From the NCBI GenBank assembly GCA_018400335.1, contig JAGYMT010000071.1, positions 1 to 7,524 of the forward strand: a stretch of DNA of 7,524 nucleotides, in the 5' to 3' direction. Each line of letters opens with the position of its first letter. The first letter of the stretch is position 1. The translations under genes were made by a program, and so were the position numbers. The DNA comes from Kiritimatiellia bacterium (lineage in GTDB: Bacteria > Verrucomicrobiota > Kiritimatiellia > JAAZAB01). The notes under the pieces are model-generated. The model did not search any database and was not told the DNA's origin. It worked only from the letters and a program-made list of their open reading frames with translations. Shown here piece by piece: positions 1 through 6,293 of the stretch.

Positions 1-2
1 TA

Positions 3-1154
3 GTTGAGATGACAGCCTTTAACGAGATCAGTTATCAGACGGTCATCATGTGGATGCTCGGCAGGTACTCGCCGGCGCTACAGGTCGGCGCGCGACCGAG
101 TTTGCGGGAGCTGCTCCGGGAAGGCGGCCTCGACCTGGCGTTGCTGGCCGACGAGCCGGGCCTCGATCTGGACTTGCAAATCGGCGACGCCCGCGATCGC
201 GCGCCCTGGGGCCACGTCAGCAAGGATGCGCCCCTGGATCAGTGCTGCATGTTCCGCGACGCCAATTACATCGAGCGCGAAACACTTGACGCCGTGGCGA
301 ATATGGCCCGGCCCGGCGCCTTTATCTTCAACTGCTACGCCGAGGATTTCGGGGAGTTCATGGGCATTCCGGCGGATCCGGCCCATGCGCATTACGCGCT
401 TGCGACCGACATGGACGGCAAGCCCGCCGATGACCTGGTTCGGGCAAACTGCCGGTACCCCGAAGACGGGTGGTGGTATCCTTCGCAATTGCGCATTTAC
501 ACCCCCTTCCCGCCCGGTGCGCACTTCCTGGAGCCCCTGGCGCACGCCGTGGCGGAACTGGACGCGATTCGAATCACGCAGGGCGGCTTGTTCATGGATA
601 AATGCCATACGGACGAGCTGCGCCGCTTTGCCCTCGCCTATCGCGCCCTGCCGCGGCGGAAATTCGAGACCGTCGGGAAGAGCGCCGATCCGGTGGCGGT
701 GCGAACGCTGGTCGATGGCGGCCAGCGCTACGTCTACGTGGTGAACCGCGAGCCGTACCCGATTCCCATCCACATCTCGTTGCGCGGCGCGCCGGGCGTC
801 GTCCGCGACGCGGCCACCCGAAAGAAGGAAACGGTCGAAACGCAGTGGGCCGTCAACCTCGATCCATACGACCTGCGCGTTTTCACGATGTCGCCGGACA
901 TCACGTTGGACGGCTTCACCGCTTCCGTTCCGTCCGCGATCATGGAGAAAGCGCGCCGGGAAAGCGAACGGGTATTGCGCGCTATCGCCGCCGCGCGCGC
1001 GGCGGGGAAATGGGTGCCCGGCATGGAGGAACTGGCCGGCGAGATTCCCGACGCCCTGGCCGCGGAACGCATCGCCTGGCTGCGCCGCGCGCTGTCCGGC
1101 TATGTGGCGCGAACGTGCTTGGAACAGCAGGGAGGCTCTCATGACCAGTCGTGA
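3..1154 (+). CDS. C-terminal part of a TIM-barrel glycoside-hydrolase-like protein (5' end outside the window)
   Basis: The frame is open from the first complete codon at base 3. The first Met (base 9) has no Shine-Dalgarno before it and falls inside what looks like folded protein, so the gene very probably starts upstream of the window. About 260 visible residues look like the end of a hydrolase barrel: aromatic-rich segments such as EDGWWYPSQLRIYTPFPPG and the FIFNCYAEDFGEFMG strand. These are followed by a small beta-sandwich signature (RYVYVVNREPYPIPIHISL, then NLDPYDLRVFTM), which commonly closes large TIM-barrel sugar hydrolases and beta-galactosidase-like proteins. The last 80 residues are helical and Arg/Ala-rich. 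I cannot assign a GH family or name catalytic residues. Its stop overlaps the start of the next gene by 14 nt, so the two are probably co-transcribed and translationally coupled. The coding call is strong; the functional call is tentative. Confidence 0.75.
   Translation, partial: VEMTAFNEISYQTVIMWMLGRYSPALQVGARPSLRELLREGGLDLALLADEPGLDLDLQIGDARDRAPWGHVSKDAPLDQCCMFRDANYIERETLDAVANMARPGAFIFNCYAEDFGEFMGIPADPAHAHYALATDMDGKPADDLVRANCRYPEDGWWYPSQLRIYTPFPPGAHFLEPLAHAVAELDAIRITQGGLFMDKCHTDELRRFALAYRALPRRKFETVGKSADPVAVRTLVDGGQRYVYVVNREPYPIPIHISLRGAPGVVRDAATRKKETVETQWAVNLDPYDLRVFTMSPDITLDGFTASVPSAIMEKARRESERVLRAIAAARAAGKWVPGMEELAGEIPDALAAERIAWLRRALSGYVARTCLEQQGGSHDQS
1129..1135 (+). promoter_or_regulatory. 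Shine-Dalgarno for the long fusion gene
   Basis: AGGGAGG lies 5 nt before the ATG at 1141. It decides the start: the in-frame ATG at 1102 has no such site, would add 13 residues that do not resemble the family, and lies deep inside the preceding gene. The site is within the 3' end of the upstream gene, which fits translational coupling. Confidence 0.8.
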
Positions 1155-2130
1155 ACGCGTCAAACGCGCCATTCATTTCAAAGGCGTTGACCACATTCCC
1201 CACTATCTGCCAGACGGCAAGGAAAACGATATTCTTTGGCTGTGGACGCCGCGCGAGCCGGACCGTCAGCCGTGGACGGTCGAGGCGGACGGCTTGGAAC
1301 GGCGCATTGACGCCGGGGGCACGACCTGGACGCGACCGGCCGGCGAGACCAATCACGGCGAGAAGACCGGCCTGGCCATTCCCGATATCACGCGGCATGC
1401 CGAGTGTGCGTTTCCGGACGATAATAACCAGTGTCATTTCGAGAAGGCGCGCCTGGCTATTGCCGCCAACGAAGCGTCAAACAATCCGAAATACTGTCTG
1501 GGTGTGATGCCGTTCTCCAGCCTCAATGAAGGCACGCACAACCTGCTCGGCCTCGACCGTATGTTTATCGCCTATTACGAAGAACCGGACTACCTCAAGA
1601 CGCTGATAGCCCGCCTGGCCGAAGCCCAGCGTGAGTCCATCCGCCGCCTGGCCGTCATAGGCTGCGACGGCGTGATGGGCTACGACGACTGGGGTTTGCA
1701 GGACCGCATGATGGTCGGCATGGATCTGATAGACGAGTTTTTTAAGCCGCATTACGAAGCGAACTGGCGACTCGCCCACGAGTTGGGAATGGACGTATGG
1801 ATGCATTCCTGCGGCTACATCCTGCCGTTGCTGCCCCGCCTGCACGCCTGGGGGCTGAACGTCATCCAGCAGGATCAGCAGGAAAACCAGGGACTCGAGA
1901 ATCTCGATGCCGCGGCAGGGGGCAAACTGGCGTTCTGGTGCCCGGTTGATATCCAGCAAACCATGATCAACGGCTCGATCGAAGACATCCGCGCTTATGT
2001 CCGGCGCATGATCGCCACGCTCGGCAGGCACAATGGCGGCCTGATCAGCATGGCCTACAGTACGCCGGAGACCATCCGCCACACCCCGGAAAAAATCGCC
2101 GCCATGTGCGCGGCATTTCGCGAGCATGGC
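1141..2130 (+). other. URO-D-fold domain (uroporphyrinogen decarboxylase / corrinoid methyltransferase superfamily)
   Basis: Residues 1-330 of the fusion, close to the usual length of a stand-alone member. Diagnostic stretches are the N-terminal MTSRERVKRAI, the GCDGVMGYDDWGLQ segment near 180, DVWMHSCGYILPLL with H222-S-C224, LAFWCPVDIQQTM with C267, and the C-terminal TPEKIAAMCAAFREHG. The H-x-C pair matches two zinc ligands of the MtaA/MtbA methylcobamide:CoM methyltransferases. The third cysteine, usually in a C-terminal G-C-x-P loop, is not at the matching place (SMAYSTPE, 303-310). True heme-pathway activity is unlikely: this divergent subfamily is common next to sugar hydrolases in PVC bacteria, with unknown substrates. 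Methyl transfer to or from a corrinoid protein is the best guess but unproven; no corrinoid protein gene is visible here. Confidence 0.85.
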
Positions 2131-5100
2131 GCCACGACCGCTCCGAAGCCTCTCGCCTGGTTGTCGCCCAGTCATGACTCTTCCGGCTCGATGCCGCTGG
2201 GCAACGGCGATATCGGCCTCAACGTATGGGTCGAGGAAAACGGTGACTTGCTTTTCTATCTCTCCAAGACCGATGCCTGGGACGAGAACGCCCGGCTGCT
2301 CAAGCTCGGACGCATCCGCGTTTCGCTCTCTCCCAACCCATTCGCTCCAGGTATGGCTTTCCGGCAGGAACTCGATCTGGCCAACGGCCGCATCCGCATC
2401 GAGGCCGTAGACGCGGCGCCCTCGCCGCGTGGTGGAGTAGACGCGGTCGTTCTTCCGCACTATTTCGATCCGCACGAGCCGATCGGTCATGTGGCGGGGG
2501 GCAACCTCCCGCATTGGCGCCAGGACGGCGCAACCTATTTCGTCACGTTCCGGACGGCGGATTCAATGCCCAAGGGGCGGGTTGAACAATGGGTCCGCGA
2601 ACGAGAGGCTTGGTTGGAAGCTCACCCGGAACCGCACGACGAGAGCACGCGACAAGAGTACTATCGCTTGTTCACGGAACGCTGGCAAGATTGGCTGGAC
2701 GAATCGCATGGGGCCTGCTTGCTCGCCAGGGCCGAGTGCGCCGCCGAGGTCGAACGGTGTATGCGCCATGACGATGGAATCGCCTATCGGTTGGGCGATT
2801 TTGTGGTCATGCCAAACCACATGCACGCGCTTGTCACGCCGCTGGGCGCACACACGCTTTCCGCGATCCTGCAAACATGGAAATCCGTGACCGCACATGC
2901 CATCTGCCGGATGACCGGCGCGGTAGCGCCCTTCTGGCAGAAGGAGAGCTTCGACCATATCGTGCGCAATGTCGATCAGCACGCACGGATCGGGACGTAC
3001 ATCCAGGCAAACCCGAGACGCAACCGGAAGGTAGCCGTAGACGCGGCGCCCTCGCCGCGTGGGCAGGGAAGCGGCGATGGCGCCGCTTCTACAGCGATTT
3101 TACTCTGGGTCGATGCCAACCGCCCCGTTGCACGGGTCGAGATCGAGTCCACGCGCCCGATCGAGGCCAAGGTCGCCGTGGAACTCTGGCGCACTCGCGA
3201 ACGTGAACGCGAAGGGGCCGAGGGCCATTGTGACGCCGGTCTGCGTTCGCCAAATGAGCGCGAGACGATCTATCCGGATTCCGTTCTGCCTTCGCCGACC
3301 AACGCCGTGATCTGGTGTCATCGCAACGAAGCTTCATGCTGGTCCGCGACATTGGAACATCAGGATATGGCCGCATGGATTCCGCGGGGACGCGACCCTC
3401 TGTTGCATCGCACATTCGGCGCGATGTTGAGCGGCGATGCCATGGTCCGCGATGGTCAATGCGCCCTTGTCACTCCTGTTCCACAAAGACGTATTGCCCT
3501 GGCGATTCATCCCCTGACCGCGCAAACGGAAACGCTGGAGCAATGGACCGAAGCGCTGAAGACACAGATCGCCAGGACGAATGCGACCACGCCGCAAACC
3601 GCATTCGCCGAGCACTCATCATGGTGGTGGAATTTCTGGCAGCGCAGTTGGATTCGCGTTTGGGGCACGCCGGAAGCTGAAATAGTGTCGCGCGGTTATG
3701 AACTTCAGCGCTTCGTGAACGCCTGCGGCGGACGGGGAGCCTTCCCGATCAAGTTCAATGGCTCCATTTTTACAGTCAATTCCGTGGAAAAGGATGAAGT
3801 TTTCGACGCTGACTACCGGCGCTGGGGCGGCGGCTACTGGTTCCAGAACACAAGACTGACTTATTGGGCGATGATCATGAGCGGCGATTTCGATCTCATG
3901 GAGCCCTGGTTCCGGATGTATATCCAGGCGCTGCCCCTCGCAAAGGCCCGCGCCAAAGCCAACTTCGGAATAGATGATGCCGCCGTGTTCCCTGAAACCA
4001 TGACCTTTTGGGGGACGTTTCTCAATTCCAACTACGGCTACAACCGCGGCGGTCTGCAGCCTGGGTTGAGCCAGAACACTTACATTCGCCGCTACTGGCA
4101 GGGCATGCTGGAGCTGCTGGCCGTGCTGCTCGATGCCTATGCGGTCAGCCGGGATGAAACCCTGCTGCGCGACAAACTGCTCGTGCTTGCGCCGCCATTT
4201 TTGCGTTTTTATCGCAACTACTACTCCCGCCTGAATAGCGACGGCAAGCTCCTTCTCAAACCGGCACAGTCGCTGGAAACCTGGCATGACGCCGTCAACC
4301 CGGCGCCGGATATCGCGGGACTGCAATGGGTGCTGGACGGCCTTCTTGCGCTGCCCGACACAGCCGTGCCGGAGGACCTCCGCTCGGAATGGCGCGAGTT
4401 CCGGGATCTATTGCCGCCCCTGCCGACGCGCTCTTGGGGAAAGCGGAAGGAGGTCATTCCGGCCCTTCAGTATGATGACTGTCAGAACTCGGAGAATGCT
4501 GCGCTTTACACGGTGTTCCCCTATCGGCTCTTCGGAGTGGGCAAGGCGGAACTCGAAGTCGGGCGCGCCACCTGGGCCGGGCGACCGGTCAAAGACACCG
4601 GCGGCTGGCGCCAGGACGCCATACAGGCCGCGCTGCTTGGCTTGACGGACGAGGCCGGGTCCGCCGTCGTCAAGAATTTCTCAACACCCCACGCCGGCAG
4701 CCGATTCCCTGCCTTCTGGGGACCGAATTTCGACTGGATTCCCGACCAGGACCACGGCAGCGTAGCCTGTATCGCGCTGCAATACATGCTTATGCAGTGG
4801 GATCCCCCGCCCGGCCACGTAGGTGGGACTGCGGGAAGCGTAGACGCGACGCCCTCGTCGCGTGGGCAGGGAAGCGGCGAGGGCGCCGCTTCTACAGGCG
4901 GGGAGAAAAGCGGGGAGGGCGCCGCTTCTACCTCTGCATCCGAAGCGACGCGCGGCGGCGCGATCCGATTGCTGCCGGCCTGGCCGAAGGAATGGAACGT
5001 CGATTTTCGTCTGCATGCTCCGGGGCAAACCGTGATCGAGTCCCGTGTTTGCGGCGGCGTGGTCCGCAAACTGCGGATCACCCCGGAAACTCGCGACGAC

Positions 5101-6216
5101 GCGATTGAAACCGATTTGCCCGTCGAGCTGTCCGATGAGAACTCAGAGCCCGCGGCTCCTCTCATGACCACCGGCAAGCTGCCGCCATTGCTCACGTTTT
5201 CCGACGGCGCGCCGGCCTCTTCACCCGAAGACTGGGCCGGGCGCCGGCACGAGGTGGCTGATTTAATTCTCAACATCGAATACGGCGGCCTGCCGCCGAC
5301 GCCGGATTGCGTTGAGCTCGAAGAACTGCATACCAGCCGGGTGCCCGGCATCGAGGGCTCGGCATTCCGAACCTGCCGGATACATACCGGACCCGTCGGC
5401 AATTTCTCCTTTCTGATGTCGCTCCTGATTCCTTCCGGCAAAGGACCGTTCCCGGTGGCGCTGACCGGCGATGCCTGCTGGCGATACGCGAACGATGCCG
5501 TCGTGACCGAGGTGCTCGGGCGCGGTTTTGCGCTGGCCCAGTTCAATCGCTGTGAGCTTGCGCCGGACATCTACAACGGCGACCGAATTTCCGGCATATA
5601 CCCGCTCTATCCGGATTTGCGGTTCGGCGCCTTGTCGGCCTGGGCGTGGGGCTATCATCGCTGCGTTGACGTGTTGGCAAAAATGCCCTTATTGGATGCC
5701 GGGCGCATCGCGGTGGTCGGCCATTCGCGCGGCGGCAAAACAGCGCTGTTGGCCGGCGCCAGCGATGAGCGAATCGCCCTGACAGCCGCCAACAATTCCG
5801 GGGCGGGCGGCGCCGGCTGCTTCCGCATCCAGGGACAGGGCTCCGAAACGCTGGCCGACCTCGTTCGCGCCATTCCCTACTGGTTCGGGCCGCGGCTGAA
5901 GGAATACGTCGGGCGCGAAGCGGAACTCCCGTTCGATCAGCACTTCCTCAAGGCGCTGGTGGCGCCACGCTCCCTGCTGACGATCGAGGCGCTGGGCGAT
6001 GTCTGGGCGAATCCGGCTGGAACATGGCATACCCACAGGGCAGCGGCGGAGGTCTACAGCCTGCTGGGCGCGGAAGACCGGATCGGCATCGCCTTCCGGC
6101 CCGGCGGCCACGATCACGGCCTGGCCGACTGGCGGACCCTTCTCGATTTCATGGATTGGCAGCTTTGCGGAAGACAGCGAAAGACTTGTTATAATCGAGA
6201 GCTTTTCGTATATTAG
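1141..6216 (+). CDS. Giant fusion: URO-D-fold domain + DUF5703/GH95-like hydrolase (with inserted RAYT) + CE15-like esterase
   Basis: A 1,691-residue protein. The start at 1141 gives MTSRERVKRAIHFKGVDHIP, a classic URO-D-family N-terminus, behind a strong Shine-Dalgarno. Domains in order: URO-D fold about 1-330; DUF5703/GH95-like hydrolase from about 337; REP hairpin 423-430; RAYT transposase about 441-630; REP pair about 633-651; hydrolase resumes at 652 and runs to about 1325, with a second REP-derived stretch at about 1234-1264; CE15-like alpha/beta hydrolase about 1342-1680. There is no signal peptide, although GH and CE15 enzymes of this kind are usually exported, so as read the product is cytoplasmic. 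Each host domain is normally a separate protein. The joins are short (ATTAPKP between the first two), with no internal start that has a convincing Shine-Dalgarno. The stop is TAG at 6214. The last 10 or so residues (after about 1680) look like non-family readthrough. It could be a real multifunctional enzyme, a gene fused by deletion, or an assembly chimera. Confidence 0.85.
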   Translation: MTSRERVKRAIHFKGVDHIPHYLPDGKENDILWLWTPREPDRQPWTVEADGLERRIDAGGTTWTRPAGETNHGEKTGLAIPDITRHAECAFPDDNNQCHFEKARLAIAANEASNNPKYCLGVMPFSSLNEGTHNLLGLDRMFIAYYEEPDYLKTLIARLAEAQRESIRRLAVIGCDGVMGYDDWGLQDRMMVGMDLIDEFFKPHYEANWRLAHELGMDVWMHSCGYILPLLPRLHAWGLNVIQQDQQENQGLENLDAAAGGKLAFWCPVDIQQTMINGSIEDIRAYVRRMIATLGRHNGGLISMAYSTPETIRHTPEKIAAMCAAFREHGATTAPKPLAWLSPSHDSSGSMPLGNGDIGLNVWVEENGDLLFYLSKTDAWDENARLLKLGRIRVSLSPNPFAPGMAFRQELDLANGRIRIEAVDAAPSPRGGVDAVVLPHYFDPHEPIGHVAGGNLPHWRQDGATYFVTFRTADSMPKGRVEQWVREREAWLEAHPEPHDESTRQEYYRLFTERWQDWLDESHGACLLARAECAAEVERCMRHDDGIAYRLGDFVVMPNHMHALVTPLGAHTLSAILQTWKSVTAHAICRMTGAVAPFWQKESFDHIVRNVDQHARIGTYIQANPRRNRKVAVDAAPSPRGQGSGDGAASTAILLWVDANRPVARVEIESTRPIEAKVAVELWRTREREREGAEGHCDAGLRSPNERETIYPDSVLPSPTNAVIWCHRNEASCWSATLEHQDMAAWIPRGRDPLLHRTFGAMLSGDAMVRDGQCALVTPVPQRRIALAIHPLTAQTETLEQWTEALKTQIARTNATTPQTAFAEHSSWWWNFWQRSWIRVWGTPEAEIVSRGYELQRFVNACGGRGAFPIKFNGSIFTVNSVEKDEVFDADYRRWGGGYWFQNTRLTYWAMIMSGDFDLMEPWFRMYIQALPLAKARAKANFGIDDAAVFPETMTFWGTFLNSNYGYNRGGLQPGLSQNTYIRRYWQGMLELLAVLLDAYAVSRDETLLRDKLLVLAPPFLRFYRNYYSRLNSDGKLLLKPAQSLETWHDAVNPAPDIAGLQWVLDGLLALPDTAVPEDLRSEWREFRDLLPPLPTRSWGKRKEVIPALQYDDCQNSENAALYTVFPYRLFGVGKAELEVGRATWAGRPVKDTGGWRQDAIQAALLGLTDEAGSAVVKNFSTPHAGSRFPAFWGPNFDWIPDQDHGSVACIALQYMLMQWDPPPGHVGGTAGSVDATPSSRGQGSGEGAASTGGEKSGEGAASTSASEATRGGAIRLLPAWPKEWNVDFRLHAPGQTVIESRVCGGVVRKLRITPETRDDAIETDLPVELSDENSEPAAPLMTTGKLPPLLTFSDGAPASSPEDWAGRRHEVADLILNIEYGGLPPTPDCVELEELHTSRVPGIEGSAFRTCRIHTGPVGNFSFLMSLLIPSGKGPFPVALTGDACWRYANDAVVTEVLGRGFALAQFNRCELAPDIYNGDRISGIYPLYPDLRFGALSAWAWGYHRCVDVLAKMPLLDAGRIAVVGHSRGGKTALLAGASDERIALTAANNSGAGGAGCFRIQGQGSETLADLVRAIPYWFGPRLKEYVGREAELPFDQHFLKALVAPRSLLTIEALGDVWANPAGTWHTHRAAAEVYSLLGAEDRIGIAFRPGGHDHGLADWRTLLDFMDWQLCGRQRKTCYNRELFVY
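2407..2430 (+). repeat. REP hairpin, left copy (forward)
   Basis: GTAG at 2407-2410, then a perfect 8-bp stem ACGCGGCG / CGCCGCGT (2411-2418 and 2423-2430) around a CCCT loop. A GTAG head followed by a palindrome is the standard layout of REP elements recognised by RAYT transposases. It is read in frame as VDAAPSPR. It sits within a 29-bp sequence (2404-2432) repeated exactly at 3034-3062. Confidence 0.88.
2437..2446 (+). repeat. Half-REP at the 5' side of the RAYT
   Basis: GTAGACGCGG repeats the first 10 nt of the REP 30 nt downstream of the full copy, then diverges into unrelated sequence leading into the transposase. It looks like the remnant of a REP that once stood at the transposase 5' end, truncated at recombination or insertion. 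Confidence 0.55.
2461..3030 (+). other. REP-associated tyrosine transposase (RAYT, Y1_Tnp/HUH) domain
   Basis: About 190 residues (441-630 of the fusion) with the full set of family marks: YFDPHEPIGH and NLPHWRQDGATYFVTFRTADS at the start (463-471 is GATYFVTFR), WLDESHGACLLAR, DFVVMPNHMHALVTP with the HUH pair H560-x-H562, ILQTWKSVTAHAI, FWQKESFDHIVRN (598-610), and the YIQANP motif whose Y620 is the presumed nucleophile. RAYTs nick and rejoin single-stranded REP DNA and are related to IS200/IS605 TnpA. There is no ATG of its own; the only early in-frame alternative start is GTG at 2491, without a Shine-Dalgarno. There is no stop, and the usual tail after YIxxNP seems cut short by the right REP. 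It is therefore translated only as part of the host protein, unless internal initiation occurs. Catalytic residues look intact. Confidence 0.92.
3037..3092 (+). repeat. Inverted REP pair (BIME-like), right of the RAYT
   Basis: Forward REP 3037-3060 (GTAG, stem ACGCGGCG/CGCCGCGT, loop CCCT), 8-nt spacer GGGCAGGG, then inverted REP 3069-3092 (stem AAGCGGCG/CGCCGCTT, loop ATGG, closing CTAC). The total is 56 nt with both heads pointing outward. It is translated in frame and ends at the codons for GAAST, after which the hydrolase resumes. Confidence 0.88.
4840..4895 (+). repeat. Second inverted REP pair (BIME-like) in the hydrolase domain
   Basis: Forward REP 4840-4863 with stem ACGCGACG/CGTCGCGT, loop CCCT; spacer GGGCAGGG; inverted REP 4872-4895 with stem AAGCGGCG/CGCCGCTT, loop AGGG and CTAC head. 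Length, spacer and reading frame are the same as in the pair at 3037-3092. It lies between the helical barrel and its closing beta-sheet, encoding a Gly/Ser/Ala-rich linker. Confidence 0.88.
4908..4931 (-). repeat. Extra single REP, inverted, one stem mismatch
   Basis: AAGCGGGG, loop AGGG, CGCCGCTT, CTAC: the same inverted REP as at 4872-4895, 12 nt further on, with one unpaired stem position. It is in the same translational frame (KSGEGAAST against GSGEGAAST), so it may be a local duplication of the neighbouring arm. Confidence 0.75.
5164..6180 (+). other. CE15-like (glucuronoyl esterase) alpha/beta-hydrolase domain
   Basis: Residues about 1342-1680. The nucleophile elbow is VVGHSRGGKTALLAGA with S1529; the following AANNSGAGG and the PFDQHFLKALVAPRSLLTIEA segment are typical of bacterial CE15. 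The candidate acid is D1620 in GDVWANPAG, and the candidate base is H1657 (or H1659) in RPGGHDHGLADW. The length fits a complete catalytic domain without its usual signal peptide. CE15 enzymes cleave esters between 4-O-methyl-glucuronate of xylan and lignin alcohols, and some members accept other uronate esters. The domain begins at an internal Met (5164) that lacks a Shine-Dalgarno, so independent translation is not supported. CE15-like is the best call; a related uncharacterised esterase family cannot be excluded. Confidence 0.75.
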
Positions 6217-6293
6217 CTCCTTAATCGGAGATTGTTTGAGTAGATGAGTCGAACATTTTTTTGTGAGGCGCGTAACATGTTGGAGCCTAAAGA

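Larger units (their letters stand above)
2404..3062 (+). mobile_element. REP-RAYT-REP unit inserted in frame in a hydrolase gene
   Basis: Two exact 29-bp copies (2404-2432 and 3034-3062), each containing a complete REP hairpin, bracket a RAYT transposase reading frame. The repeat period is 630 bp, which is 210 codons, so the unit leaves the host reading frame intact. The right copy continues into a second, inverted REP (to 3092). Removing one repeat plus the transposase would leave a 56-bp REP pair of the same build as the one at 4840-4895. This suggests the host first acquired a REP pair and the transposase arrived at, or was copied into, that site. RAYT/REP elements are known mainly from intergenic positions; a coding location is uncommon. 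Confidence 0.8.
2143..5115 (+). other. DUF5703 / GH95-like (alpha/alpha)6 hydrolase domain, split by mobile sequence
   Basis: Residues about 335-1325 minus the insertions. The N-terminal beta-rich part carries SPSHDSSGSMPLGNGDIGLNVW (342-363) and DLLFYLSKTDAWDEN, the hallmark of DUF5703-type proteins. It breaks off at RIRIEA (about 422) and resumes after the insertion at AILLWVDANRPVARVEIES (652 onward), which rejoins a normal beta-sandwich. The helical barrel follows: WWWNFWQRSW at 828, WGGGYWFQNTRL at 895, LETWHDAVNPAPD around 1045-1056 (E1046 is a plausible catalytic acid), and YDDCQNSENAALY. The closing sheet has IRLLPAWPKEW around 1274-1284. Related GH95 enzymes act on alpha-L-fucosides or galactosides; the substrate of DUF5703 proteins is not established. 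Such proteins normally start with a signal peptide, which is missing here because the domain follows the URO-D part directly. Confidence 0.75.

Noticed and set aside
78..1172. Long reverse-strand frame (364 aa)
   Set aside because: Lies opposite a convincing forward gene, has an Arg/Gly/Ala-rich composition with no recognisable family, and is expected as a shadow in GC-rich sequence.
1477..2514. Reverse-strand frame of 345 aa
   Set aside because: Opposite the URO-D and hydrolase domains; no motifs and low-complexity composition.
2404..3092. Intein or group II intron as explanation for the inserted segment
   Set aside because: No intein splice-block residues or intron maturase motifs; the inserted protein is clearly a RAYT flanked by REPs.
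2407..4931. CRISPR array
   Set aside because: The repeats are palindromic GTAG-headed hairpins in inverted pairs, irregularly spaced and within a gene; no regular spacers and no cas genes.
4521..5570. Reverse-strand frame of 349 aa with repeated VEAAPSP peptides
   Set aside because: The repeated peptides are the reverse reading of the REP hairpins; the rest mirrors the forward hydrolase and esterase domains.
6165..6195. Promoter with a perfect TATAAT at 6190-6195
   Set aside because: The best -35 (TTGCGG) matches only half the consensus at a poor 19-nt spacing, and it lies in the end of the long gene.
6217..6230. Small hairpin CTCC/GGAG right after the long gene as a terminator
   Set aside because: Only a 4-bp stem and no T tract directly behind it; the T run at about 6255 has no stem in front.
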